Shown here one piece after another: positions 21,629-32,797 of a DNA stretch of 64,000 bases (the stretch's first letter is position 1; every line of letters starts with the position of its first letter). The notes under the pieces are model-generated. The model ran no database searches and was not told the origin of the DNA. It saw only the letters and a program-made list of their open reading frames with translations. The stretch covers positions 310,001-374,000 of the forward strand of contig OY978102.1 of assembly GCA_963854735.1 (NCBI GenBank), written 5' to 3'. The position numbers were made by a program, and so were the translations under genes. This stretch comes from Marvania coccoides (taxonomy: Eukaryota; Chlorophyta; Trebouxiophyceae; Chlorellales; Chlorellaceae).

Positions 21629-23346
21629 TTAGGCCAGCATCACGGCGGCAACCAAAGCCGTAAGAGCCGGCAGGGCGGCGGTGGTCATTGCGCGCAGGGA
21701 GCTGCTGGGGGTGACGGGGGGAGAAGGGATTTTGGGAGGAGATGGGCCGGGAGACGGGGCGCGAGGTGGGGATGGAATGGGGGAGGGAGACAGCACAGGG
21801 GGAGGTGAGGAGACTTGAGGTCCAGGGGCCTGCGCAAACGCAAAATTTGATTGTTTTTAGTAAAATAGACAGGGAGAGTGCAGTTCAATGCGTTCATTAC
21901 CCACCGGGGAAGGAGATGGCGTGGGAAGGACTGGAGCGGGGGCAGGAGAGGGGGTGGGCGCGACCGGAGGACTCAAGTCTTCGGATTCTTCAAATAGGCC
22001 GCAGCTGTTGGCCAGTTCTTCAGGGACCAGCTCCGCGAAGAAAATGTCGCCACAGGACTTGAGAGCTTCGTCAAAAACAGCCTGCGCAGATTGTGGTAGA
22101 AGAAAAGAACAGCGTAAGAAAACGAAAGCAATAAATTTGTTAAATAGAGCTCAGGATACCTTGCAGGACGGGGGGCAGCCGGTTTCAATTGCGGCAGCTT
22201 CTGTGCAGCTGGACACCTGCTCCGTAAAGTCTGCCGCGGTTGCCGTCTTATTAGCACACTCTTCAATAAAAATTGTGTCCTCCAGGATGTTTTCCGCGCC
22301 CAGAGGGTCGCCAGAAGGAAGAGGAGGCCCTTCTCCTTTGCTCGGATCAAGATCATCGTAGTCGTTCTCCCTAATGATTCCATCACCATCTGAAATAACA
22401 AACCAAACAAATGGCTCAAACGATGCTTGGAGCGTTGAGAAATAAAACCATGCGTATTCTGGTGGCCAGTCATGGCTTCTCACCTGCGTCGTCGTCGAGA
22501 TAATCGTCAATACCTGGAGAGAGAGAGAGAAAGGGATGCATGAAGGTTAGAAAATGCTGCATAATCGACATTGCTTGGGCATGTTGTGTAAATGAAATGA
22601 ATGAAAGAAAGAAAGCGCATTGAAACTTACCGTCACCATCAGTATCTAGAAGAAAGGAAGGAAAAAAGGAACCGCAATAGAGTTAGAATCAATGCAAGGC
22701 ATTTTATTAATATTTTTAAATACGTATCAACCTGTGTTCCTAAAATAAACATATAAGAAAGGTAACTACAAGTACAATATGAAAAAAGTACAATGTATTA
22801 TAAGATTGAGACTTAATATCCTCGGTGCTTGGTGGGCATATGAAAAAATGTATTTGTAGTACTAAGCCAACGATCTCACCTAGTCCAGACAGGTTGGGAG
22901 CCTCAGGCGATGAATCGACGATGCTTTCGTCGTCACCAGGGATTGCAGCGCCACTGCAAGCCTCTGCAAATGGCACCGCCTGGTCGGGAATTTCGTCGGC
23001 GCATTTCTCGTTCACAACCGCCACAAACTCCTGGTACAATGGAATGTTGTGTGTCAAATGGTTAGTTAGAGAAGAGATTTCCCCTGCGTGAGTGGCTCTT
23101 GTACAGAAGTGACCTTGCAGTTGCTGGTACTACCATTACGGTAATGACCGGCAAATGGTCTTCACGTACCTCGCATTCAGGCGTGCACGCTGCTACGCCG
23201 GCCTCAATACTGTTAGTGCATGCGAGAGCAAGAGTGGGAAATTCAGGAGCCGCGGCGAGGCAGCCGTCCTGAGCGTTCGTCAGACTGATCATCATGCAGA
23301 GACAGAGCGCAAGGTTCACTGCGGCGAACCGGAATGATGAACCCAT
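21629..23346 (-). CDS. Secreted TSP3-like calcium-repeat, Ser/Pro-rich protein with GPI-like tail (array gene D)
   Basis: Seven exons in order 23346-23170, 23030-22880, 22645-22631, 22513-22484, 22389-22160, 22081-21905 and 21829-21629 (326 aa), with all phases consistent. It is a close tandem paralogue of gene C: a near-identical signal peptide (MGSSFRFAAVNLALCLCMMI), first six-Cys module, acidic DTDGDGIDDYLDDDADGDGI segment, second six-Cys module (EECANK, SSCTEA, GCPPSCK, KSCGD, NSCGL), Ser/Pro stalk and ALPALTALVAAVMLA tail. It lacks the gene C stretch from DTDLDNDG to YNDYDATI, because exon 2 here runs from AIPGDD straight to ESIVDSSPE. Exon 1 is exactly 177 nt in both genes, and the 15-nt and 30-nt microexons are also equal in size. 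The intron before the 15-nt exon carries the dispersed 31-bp repeat. Confidence 0.8.
22815..22845 (+). repeat. Dispersed 31-bp element, copy 1 (intron of array gene D)
   Basis: AATATCCTCGGTGCTTGG followed by TGGGCATATGAAA. It matches 32812-32842 at 30 of 31 positions, and has a partial inverted relative at 16280-16305. No coding role is seen. Confidence 0.8.
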
Positions 23347-24437
23347 GTTTGTTTCAAGTTATATAATGGCGGACGGAGCTTAAATTATACGATCAATTGA
23401 GATTTCGGCGGCGAACTGAATTGATTGATTGATTGATTGAAAGGCAGTTGAAGAAGAAATAGCACGCAACCGGTGATCCAATATCCTGGTTACGTGTCGC
23501 AAATCCTTAATTAAACGAAAGTATTAAAGTTTATGCACGCCAGCAGGAAGTTCGCAAAGTTATAGCAAAAGAGCCCAGAACTCAGTTCATTTCTTTTCTC
23601 GAGTTCCGCTCGAGATCAGTTGCGGAGATTTCTGACCGCTTCGAGTAAATGATGATACCCGAATACACTACACCTAACTCAGCAAGTTCTAACGCCAGGC
23701 CAGAAACTATGACACTCGACCTCTGGCGGGATGGGCCTGGGAATTTCCAAGTGATGATGATGCGAATATGTGCAAGGTGTCTTCTGCAACTGCCAACGCT
23801 GCGCCAAACCTGCAACGAACTGCGCCTGACGTTCTGATGCCTCGGCTCAACAGAAAAGTTGGCTAGGCTCATTTGACCCTTCTGGGCCTCATACAGGTGG
23901 ATGTCGGTGCGGCAACACTGAGCAACTGTTTATTCATTTTCAGTCATTGAAAGCAGCAAAGTGATTCATTTCATCGCCGCATGTCTCCCTTTTTTTTGCT
24001 CTTGTCTGTCAAGAACGCCTGAGCCAGCAGTGCATGGCGAGCGGACTTGGCATGATTTGATGCCGACAGGTATGGAAGACTTTGATTCACACATACGAGA
24101 AGAGCAACATTTCAATGAATAAACAGCGAGTTGCGTCGAGAGGAAAAACCTTGCGCTGGTCGGTTTGAAGAGAAAAATGCTGCCCTGCAAATAGAAACAT
24201 GGTAGAGTAGGAGACGAAGGCGGATGCAATAAACGTATTGGGAAAGTGTTAAGAAAAGAAAAGGGGGATTCAGACCGCGTACCGAGAAACGAAGAATTTT
24301 AAATCTGGGGCTTTTCGAGAATAGTTAATTTGAAGTTATTCTGAAGGTTTCAAGGTTTCAAGGTTCAAAATAAGCATCAGGGGTTAAAAACGCACAAATG
24401 CGGTAGCTTGATTTGATCTTCTTAAGCATGTTGGCAT
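23347..24437. other. intergenic between array genes D and E
   Basis: About 1.1 kb. The first 300 bp repeat the upstream flank of gene C, including a TTGA tetranucleotide run near 23420. The rest is unique. A minus-strand frame at 23966-24229 has no recognisable domain. A copy of the dispersed 20-mer lies at 23731-23750. Confidence 0.5.
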
Positions 24438-26177
24438 TCACGCCAGCATGACGGCAGCCATGATGGCACCGGCCACGGCGCCGAGGGTGGGCAGAGAGGC
24501 GGTCACGGCGCCAGACGGGGGGGAAGGCGAAGAGGAAGGTGTGGAGGGGGTGGGCGAAGAGGGGGTGGGGGTTGGTGAGGAAGAAGGAGTGGGGGAGGGA
24601 GAAGAGGGCTTAGGAGACGGGGAGGGAGAGGATGGAGTAGGCGATGTGGAGGGCCCAGCCGGGGAGGTTGAGGGGAGGGTGAGCTTGCAGGCGGTTACCA
24701 CCTGCTGGGGAATCTGGTTGGAGGTGAACAGGTCGGCGCACTTGCTGATGATCTCTTTGAAGACGGTGGCGCAGGCGTCGGGGCAAGTGCCGGTGACCAA
24801 GCTGGCAGCGGCCTGTCCACAAGCGGTAGCTTGGGTCTGGAATGCAGCCAGGTCGGTCACCTTGGCAGCGCAGGCCTGCAGGTATCACCAGCGTACAGCA
24901 TGTTGAATACGGGCGCATTGAATCACAGAAATATGACGATTGTTAAAATATGACGGTTGGGTGATTAGATTCTTTCACGCACCACGAGGAAAGCATCGTC
25001 ATCTAGAATGTCGTCGTCAATAGTGTCGTCAGTATCGATAATGTCGTCGGTGTCGTTATCGTCGTTATCGTCGCCAATGTCGAGGACATCTGTTGGCAGG
25101 AATTATGGGTGAAAAAGTTAGTGGTTGGAACTTTATTCATTATTCTATAGACGTTACAACGATATGTAAACCCATAAACCCATAAACCCATATAAACCTC
25201 CAAACCTCCAAACCTATACGATATTAATATAATTTACGCAGTTACTTCCTTATTGCTCCAATATTTTGTTGGAAAGTGGTCCCAATCGGCGCATTTTTAT
25301 GTTAAAGTATTATCAAGATTCTTACCATCTGCGTCATCAAGGAGGCCGTCATCGTCATCATCGAGATCATCGCTGTCCAAAATATCTGGGGGGAAAACAC
25401 AGAAAAGCGAAGTGTCAAAGAGAGACAAAAGCTACATTGCCTGCTGTGGGTATCTTCCACCGGCTCTTGAGCCGACTCCGTTGGTTTTGCTTCCAAAAGC
25501 TAGAGAGAGTTGAATGTTTTGTTTGGCCGTTTTTTTTTTAATATACAAATAACAACAAAAATGAATGCTGCTCACCATCACCATCGAAATCGCCAGTGCC
25601 TGCGAGCTTGCACGCTTCTGCAAAGCCCAGCTGCTGGGCCTCGGCAGGGATGAAGCCGGCGCACTTGGCCAGAATCTGCACAGAAACACAAATGGTAACA
25701 GATCAGCAAAGTAAGAAGAGTCATCAACGAGAACGGAGAAAAATCGGGTAGCCGTTTAAACCCTGTAATGTATGTGTATGTATGTAGATAGACGTTGAAC
25801 AGGTTTAGATGATTTTTTTTTAATGATTCGAATTCCAGCAAGTGCATCCCCTCCAGTGCGCCAAACATGCATGCGTTAGTGATATTGGCCCATTCAACTC
25901 ACAGTGTCAGCCAGGGTCTGGCACGCGGGGGTACAAGCAGTGGCGCCAGCAGTGATGCTGTCCTGGCAGCCCGTCAGGAGCGTCGCGTAGTTGGGCACGA
26001 CGGCGAGGCAATCTTGGGCAGTTGATTGAGCGTTAGCCGACTGCGGGGGGGGTGGAGGGGGGGGGCGCGGGGGGTTTTGTGAGAGAAATGGCAGAAATAG
26101 AAAGAGTTGGGAAAAGTTGAACTCACCCCAATCGCGAGGAGGGCGACGCTCAGCAACGCAAGACGGAATGACATCAT
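24438..26177 (-). CDS. Secreted Asp-rich, Ser/Pro-rich protein with GPI-like tail (array gene E)
   Basis: Six exons in order 26177-26127, 26040-25903, 25675-25576, 25385-25326, 25089-24983 and 24875-24438 (297 aa). The signal peptide starts MMSFRLALLSVALLAIG and is cut by the first intron. The first six-Cys module is DCLAVVP, TGCQDS, ACTPACQ, AKCAGFIP and EACKL. The centre is extremely acidic: GDFDGDGDILDSDDLDDDDG in exons 3-4, then exon 5 with repeated DDND, DTDDI and DDDILDDDA. A second Cys module follows (ACAAK, TACGQA, GTCPDACA, SKCADLF, TACKL), then a Ser/Pro/Thr stalk and the GPI-like tail LPTLGAVAGAIMAAVMLA. Exon 4 (60 nt) has phase 1 at both ends, like the microexons of C and D, so Asp-rich units can be added without breaking frame. 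A TATAAA-like stretch lies about 130 nt upstream. Confidence 0.78.
25166..25216 (+). repeat. Short tandem AAACCCAT / AAACCTCC repeat
   Basis: Three AAACCCAT-type units and two AAACCTCC-type units in tandem, 8-nt period, inside an intron of array gene E. They resemble degenerate plant telomere repeat (AAACCCT) but are too few and irregular to be a telomere remnant with confidence. Confidence 0.7.
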
Positions 26178-26629
26178 GATAGGAGCAAAAAGGAGTGAAA
26201 AGAATGCAAAACCAAACGGCTGATCTAATTTGATGGTACGTCGGGTCCAAAAAGCTGCAACCCTTGCGTACGACGGATTTCCGTGTCAAAGATGACTGTG
26301 TTTATATGCTAAATAGCAAATAAAATAAGTAATAAAAGCCGCTAATTGGGATTGCACGGAAAATCGCGTTCCGGAAAATTTGAAGAAAGATCCTTATTTT
26401 CTTCTCGAAATTGAGATTTGACAGCTGAAGACACTACAATTTGACAGTTGAAACCCCCGAAGATACATAGGAGACTAAAAACAGTTGAGAGGTGGGGGAC
26501 GAACGCTTGGACGTGTGGCTGCGTGAGAAAGCCAGCCTGCCGCCATCGCCGCGACTGAATCAATCTATGCTACTGTTCTACAACCACCAAAAATAAGTAA
26601 ATAAATAAATAAATATAATTATATGCGCT
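26178..26629. other. intergenic, array gene E 5' side and ARM gene 3' side
   Basis: About 450 bp, AT-rich, with an AAAT tetranucleotide run at about 26593-26615. It presumably holds the gene E promoter. Nothing else seen. Confidence 0.5.
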
Positions 26630-29600
26630 TTAGAATACAAACGCTACCTCGCTGCTCCGCCTGCTGGGCTCCCGCAGCAGCTGCCCCGTTGTCTGCCGCT
26701 GCTGCTGCACTTCCCCGTCGTCAATAGTTAACGTCAAAGGACTCAAGGCACGCAGCGCTGCTTTCGCAGCAGCAGCCACGGCCCCAATCCCTTCCTTCTC
26801 CAGCCTTTTCAATGCCACAATAGCGCCGTGACGCTCCGCCTGCTGCGCTGCCTCGGGCACGCTGGCGAGCATCCCCAGGCACTCAGCGGCCGCCTCTTTC
26901 GCGCTTTCTACCCCTCCTACCAGCATCTGCGCCAGTGATGGTACCACCCCTTCTTCAATCGCCGCCCGCCGGGCCTTGTTTGACCCAGAGCAGACTTCCC
27001 GCAGTGCCAGCGCACCTGCCTCCCGCACGGAAGGAGAGGTGGAGCAGCACATTTTGGCCAGGGCTGCCGGACCACCCAGACTGACCACTGCTGCTGCGCT
27101 CTCGGGGTCGGTGCACGCCAGGTTGCCCAGCGCTCCTGCAAAAAATCAAACACAGGAACAAGTTGGAAGCACTGCCAGTGGTTTCTTTTTGTGATTAAAA
27201 AAATAGAAAAAGACAAGAACTGAAACTCACCTGCAGCGGCCACTCGGGCCTCCTCCCCGCCATGCCCACTGTCTTCGCCAAGCGCCAGGTCCGCCAGCAG
27301 CAGGATCATGTCGGACAGTGAGCGGCGCAGCTCTGAGGGCACGCCATCGGCCACCAAATTCGACAGCCCACGGGCGGCAGCTGCACACCAATACATTTGA
27401 AAACGTGAAAATTTGCCTTATTATTACCAAAATTTGTATTTTGTATTTGTTTGTAATGAATGATTCGAAGCATTTTGATTTCTTCCTCACCTGCACGGCA
27501 GCCTGGAGCAGCGTCTGCGTGCAGCAGCTGCAGGAGCAGGTCGGCGGTGCCCACCTCCAGCAGCTGTGCCTGGTTGGCCGGCAAGCACGCCAGGTTGGCC
27601 AACGCCGCTGCCGCCGCCTGCTGCATCGATGCCGATTTTGCGCGGGCCAGGGAGGCAGACAGCGCGCTGATGGCGCCGCACGCTGCCGCCGCTTGCCCCT
27701 GGTGGCAATTGTTATTGGCGCACAGAGCGCCCAGCGCGCGTGCTGCCTCCTTGCGAGTGGCTTCCTCGTGGGCGTCGCAAAGGAGGCTCACCAGAGGGCC
27801 AACGCCCCCAGAGTCGAGCAGCTGCCGCCTGGCCGGGTCACAGCGGTGCATCAGCGAGGTTAGCGCGGCAGCAGATGCCCGCGCCACCGCCTCCTGTTTT
27901 CCCGGCAGCAGCAGCGCAGCCAGTCTGGGGACCGCGTTGGCAGCCAGCAGCGCGCCCCTTTCTCCCGACTTTCTTTTGGCGAGGTAGGCGAGCAGTTTGG
28001 CGGCGGCGCGGCGGCCGCTGGGGGTGCCGGAGCCCAGCAGGGCCACCAGCTGCGGGGCAGCTTCCGTCGAGATCACGGCGGAGCTTGGGGAGGAAGAGCT
28101 TACGCCGCTGAAGGGGGAGTCTGCTCCTGGGGAAGAGCAGGAAGAACGTGATGAAGAGGAGGACTCTGTGTGATGGTGGTGGGGGTGGTGACCTGTGAGG
28201 AGATGCGCCAAAGCGCAGGCAGCGGCATCGCGGCACGCTGGATGAGCTGCGTCGTTCAGCATCTCCACCAGCTCTTCCCCCGCGTCTCCAGCCACTGCAG
28301 CGGCCGCTGCCGCCTCGTTGCCCTCGCACACCGCCGCCAGGGCGGTGGCGGCGGCAGCACGGGCGGCAGGGTCTGGTGAGCGAAGCATAGCGAGCAGCGC
28401 TGGCACAGCGGGGGTGGCGCGCAGTTTGTTGACGTGCACGCGGCTGCAGAGGTTGCGCAGCGCGCGTGCTGCGGCCTGCTGCGCCCCTGGGGTCATTGCA
28501 GAGCCCAGAACCTCAGTGAGCGCTGGAAACACCTCTGCAGTAAGGAATGGCGACGATAGAATAGGTTTTAAGAAACTAAGGGTGTGAAGACGCAATTCAA
28601 ATGAGAAGCACTAGAAGAGAAGGAAGGTAGTGGGCTAAGCATTTTATTATTATATTGGTAACAAATCCAAGTTGCTCCTTTGAAAAAATTCAACACGACT
28701 CGCCTGTGCGCCCCAGGGCGTTCTGCACGGCCTCGCTGTTGGCAGCCAGGTTGGCCAGCGCCGCCGCCGCGGCCTCCTGCCCCAGCACGTCGTCCGCCGC
28801 CCGTAGCATCGCAATCAGTGACTGAGGGATGCCATACTTCTCTACCGCCTCCTTTTTGGACGCCTCCCCCGCTACCACCACGTTGCCCAGCGCCCGCGCC
28901 GCCGCCCTGCGGGGCCCCGCGGTGGGGCTTTGCAGGTGGCGAGCTAACGGACGGATGCACCCAGCAGCGGCAAACGCTTCCCTGGCGCCAGAATCCCGGC
29001 ACAGCGTGCGCAGCGCGGTGGCTGCAGCCGCACGCACCACAGCATGGCGGCTGCAGTCCAGCGTGCGCAGCAGAGCGGGCGCAGCGCCAGCGGCAATCAG
29101 CTCGGGGACGAGCCCCGCTTCGGCGGCGCAGCTCAGCACCGCTGCGGCTTGGTACTGGCGGAGGGAGGCGGCGCGGGCGCGGGTGGGGCTCCACGCCTGC
29201 TGCGTGACATCAAACGGCGCGTTCAGGGCCGCGCACAGCGCTGGGCAGCCTGCCGGGGTCAACAAAAACTCTCCGTCGGCGGTTGAATTGCTATTAGTAG
29301 TACTGCTGCTGGGGTTTTCGTCCGCGAGGGGGGCAAATCCGCAGCAGCTGCAACACTTTTCCAGCACTTCTAGGGTGGCGGGCGTGAGGCCCCATGCGCA
29401 GGCGGGGCAGGCTGCGGTGGTTGGCTGGTTTTCAGCGTGAGGGGAGGAGCTGCCGCCACGCCCTCCACTGCCTCCCGCTCCTCTCGATACAATAGCTCTC
29501 CACCGCTCGCACAGCCCCCCGCAAGGCTCAATCTGCTCTGGCATGGGGGGCCCGCAGCCTAGCGGGCCTTCCCCAGGCAACGCCCCTGCCGCCCACCCCA

Positions 29601-30396
29601 CCAGCGCCAGCGCCAGACCTCTGAAATGAAATTCGTCGAAAATGTCCGGTTCTGCGCCAAGGCGCGCCTCCGCCGCCGCAACTGCCAGCGCCCGCAGCTC
29701 CGCGTCCAGCCACACACCGGGAGACTCGTGCGCCAACTCCACTAGGTGCAGCGCAGCGTGCAGCGTTGCCGCTAAATCAGGCGAGGAAATGCCAGCGGAG
29801 CGCAAAGCCAGCGCGTGGAGAAGGTCGGCGCCCACTGCCGCGGCCTTGGGGCGGCAGGTCATCCTCAGGGAGGCCAGCTGGCGCTGCATCAGGGCCAGGT
29901 CTTCTCGAGAATCCAGCGGGAGCGCTGCTGCGCACCCACCGGCGCTGGCTAAGGACTCCACCGCTGCTCTCAGGTCGGCGCATGCGGCCTTGAGCATCTC
30001 CCGGGTGTCATCGGCCTTGACAAAGGCCTGCAGCCGGCTCATGCAGCCCACCGCGGTCACCGCGTCGGAGGCTGCTAGAATAGCCTCGGAAAAATCGTCT
30101 GCAAGCAGAGCAGGGGAGAGGTGTTTGGGAGAGGGGAATGCCAAGGCATGAGTGGCGTGTACTGTGCTTAGAGAGGGTGAAGGGGTGACATGGCACATGG
30201 CGTGAAATGACTTGCCTGTGATTTCCTGTGGGAGGGCGACTTCGTCATCTGCGAGCAGCGCTTCCAACAGCAGCATGGCCTTGCCCAGGAAGCGGGAAAG
30301 AGTGGAACAGTCGCGGCAGCTTGCGGTGGCGACCTTGGCACGCACCGCTGCAGCTTGCGTGATCACGGCAGCAAGTGTGGGGCTTTCGGCACACAT
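26630..30396 (-). CDS. Large ARM-repeat protein with N-terminal helical domain
   Basis: Five exons in order 30396-30216, 30098-28704, 28534-27491, 27380-27231 and 27135-26630 (1091 aa). All junctions are phase 1. The N-terminal 300 residues are helical and Ala/Leu-rich; the opening (SRFLGKAMLLLEALLADDE) recalls four-helix N-terminal domains of plant ARM and kinase proteins. A Cys cluster, LEKCCSCCGFAPL, follows. The rest is armadillo repeats, seen as repeated AARALGNL, AAALANLA and AVPALLAML patterns. A Ser/His-rich insert (HHPHHHHTESSSSS) interrupts the array. Such proteins are scaffolds; no partner can be inferred. Two introns begin with GC (ACAG then GCAAGT; ACAG then GCGAGT), chosen because GT alternatives break the frame or give a stop. 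The first intron is also open in frame, so a retained-intron isoform is possible. Confidence 0.78.
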
Positions 30397-30871
30397 CGTG
30401 CTACTTGGAACAGAAAGCGAAAGGGGGAGGGGGGGTGGCAGATCTGATTCAAAAAGTTTCCGCGTAAAGAGGAGAGACAGAAGGTCGCAGGGCCCCCGCA
30501 GGGGTAGCTTCAGGTGGTGTTGGGTTGTGATGAAATTTATTCAGAAAATAAGGGGTGCAACGCGGCGATGCACAGCGGAATAGCGAGCGTCAACGACAGG
30601 AAGAAATGTCTGTCGGGATGTACCCCCCCTCCCGAGAAAGAGAACCAGGTGTTTTTTATTATTGTTATTACACAATCTCTAGTCGAGTTGCATCAGACGA
30701 CCTTGCAACCCATTAACATCGATTTAATTTTGAATCTCACTATTAGTTTTTAAACTTTTCTTGTGACGCTGTGCAAGGGATGTCCTCATCGGCATTATAA
30801 CTCTCACCGACACAAGTACATGCGCTCTGAGGTCTTGGTGTTCTCTTGAATTAGCGAGAGTTTGGGGCAGG
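30397..30871. other. divergent promoter region
   Basis: About 475 bp between the starts of the ARM-repeat (-) and Tubby-like (+) genes. No open frame of interest. Probably both promoters and 5' UTRs. Confidence 0.55.
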
Positions 30872-32797
30872 ATGCAATTTGGCAGGCTTTTCGGGCGAAA
30901 TCCTTTGTCCGTTGTGGATTCTGGGGCGGGAGATTTGAGACAAGAAGACAGCGGTCCAATTTCCGTGGCTGGAGAGCAGGCGCCCCGTCAATCATGCGAA
31001 TGCTCAGGGGTGCATCACGAGTGCACAGGTTTTTCTGACCTTCCGAAAGAATTGAAGGAGCGCATCTTCACCAAGCTACTGGACAGCAGTAGGAAGACAC
31101 ACTTTGCAGTGTAAGTGGACTGGTTAAGACCCTACATATTTTTAGCTCAAAAAAAACATTTTGCTCAAAAGTTCCTTTCGTATTCCCTCTCGCAGCTCTG
31201 GCGTCTCCCAGACCTGGCGGAGCATGGGACAGCGGATATTTTTCTCGTCCCCTTGGGACAGCCCGCACCTCATCAGCCACCCCAACCAACTCTTCTGTTT
31301 GGTGAGATCACATTTCGTTTTACCTCAAAAAACCTTCACCCTCCTGGATGTTCCATCCCATTTGAACCACCACGTGCATAATCACTGCCATCCCCTTCTT
31401 CTGCAGAGCCCCCGCACGCCTCCAGGTTCCCGCAGCGGCCTCCTCAAATGTTTCATTCAGCGGGACCCACGCCCCCTTCCCCACACCCGCAGATTCACCC
31501 TCCACCTCGGCAAAGACCCCAAGCAGCCGCACAAGGCGCGTTTCCTGCTGTGCGCGCTGCAGCGCGACCGCCACGAGACCCTCATCTTCCTCAATTCGCG
31601 GTGCGAGGGGCCGCCCTGTGCCCGCCTCACCTCCAGTTTTCTTTTTACATCCTACTCGCTGGAGCTCGGGGACGGGCTGTCCTTCCTCCTCGACGGCCCC
31701 GAACCCCAGCCAGACACCCCCACATCCCCCAGATCAGTGGCAGCGGCAGCGGCAACTGCGGAAGGTTCTCTGCCTTCTCAACCGATGCCCTGCTGCCAGC
31801 CGGCGGCGCAGATGCCGCAGCTGCTGCTGTCGCTGCGGTACCACGCGCGGATCCGGGGGCTGATGCAGCCTCGCCGCATGGACGCCGCCCTCCCCAACCC
31901 CGCATTCACCGCCTGCCACAGAGCCCTGCCGCAGGCGTGCAGGCTGGACGGGGGAAGCGGCAGCAGTATAAATGGCAGTACAGCCAGCACCGTCGCCACC
32001 CCTCGCAGCGGCAGGCCCTCTCTGGAGCACTTTTCATCGGTGGCGGTGTTGGAGAAACCGCCAACAGCTGCCACCGCAGCAGGCAGCAGCTGCTCTCGTG
32101 GCATGGGTGCCCCCACTGCTGAGACGTCTACTCTAGCAGCGGGTGCGGCTGTCTCTTCGGAAGTAGGAGCGGGAGGAGCTGCAGCGGGTGGTGGCGGCGA
32201 AGCAGAAAGCAGGCAGCCAGAGGCGGCAGATGATGTCCCGCTGCAGCAGCCGCAGCAGCTGCAGCAGCAGCAACAACCTGCTGCTGGGAAGATTGAAGCG
32301 GGGCTGCTGCGGCGGGCGCTGCAGCGGCTGCGGCTGCCGTCGTCATCACGGCACCCTTCACTGCTGTCCTCCGCCTGCCGGGGGGGCTCCCGCGGGGCGC
32401 TGGTGGACGAAACTACGCTGCCGGTGTGCCTGCACAACAAGGCCCCCCACTGGAACGACGCCCTGCGGTGCTGGTGTCTGAATTTCCGCGGCAGGGTGAA
32501 GCTTGCATCGGTGAAAAATTTCCAGCTGGTGAGGGACGGATCTGCGGGGGACCGGGTGGTGATGCAGTTTGGGAGGGTGGAGAAGGACGCGTTCATCATG
32601 GACTTCAATCCCACTGGTGAGATTTTTATATACATTCTTTTTGAAATTTTGCCTCGGCCGTACAGTTGTTGCTCTTCTCGGATTATGGTTGACTTATTTT
32701 AACAATGTGCAATTTTCTTTCTTCTTCTGCAGTCCTCTCTGCTGTCCAGGCCTTCGCCATCTCTCTATCAACCTTTGACAGCAAGCTCACGCTGTGA
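30872..32797 (+). CDS. Tubby-like F-box protein
   Basis: Four exons, 30872-31110, 31196-31301, 31407-32616 and 32733-32797 (539 aa), with phases consistent. An F-box spans about residues 53-105 ([17 protein letters not shown], then [15 protein letters not shown]). The Tubby domain begins near [20 protein letters not shown], continues with [19 protein letters not shown], and ends in the split C-terminal signature [36 protein letters not shown] and [16 protein letters not shown]. In plants TULPs tether to PIP2 at the plasma membrane through this domain and can join SCF ubiquitin ligases through the F-box. Between the two halves of the domain lies a low-complexity Ala/Gln/Ser-rich insert of about 200 residues that other TULPs lack or have much shorter. 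The last exon encodes only 21 residues. Confidence 0.9.
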
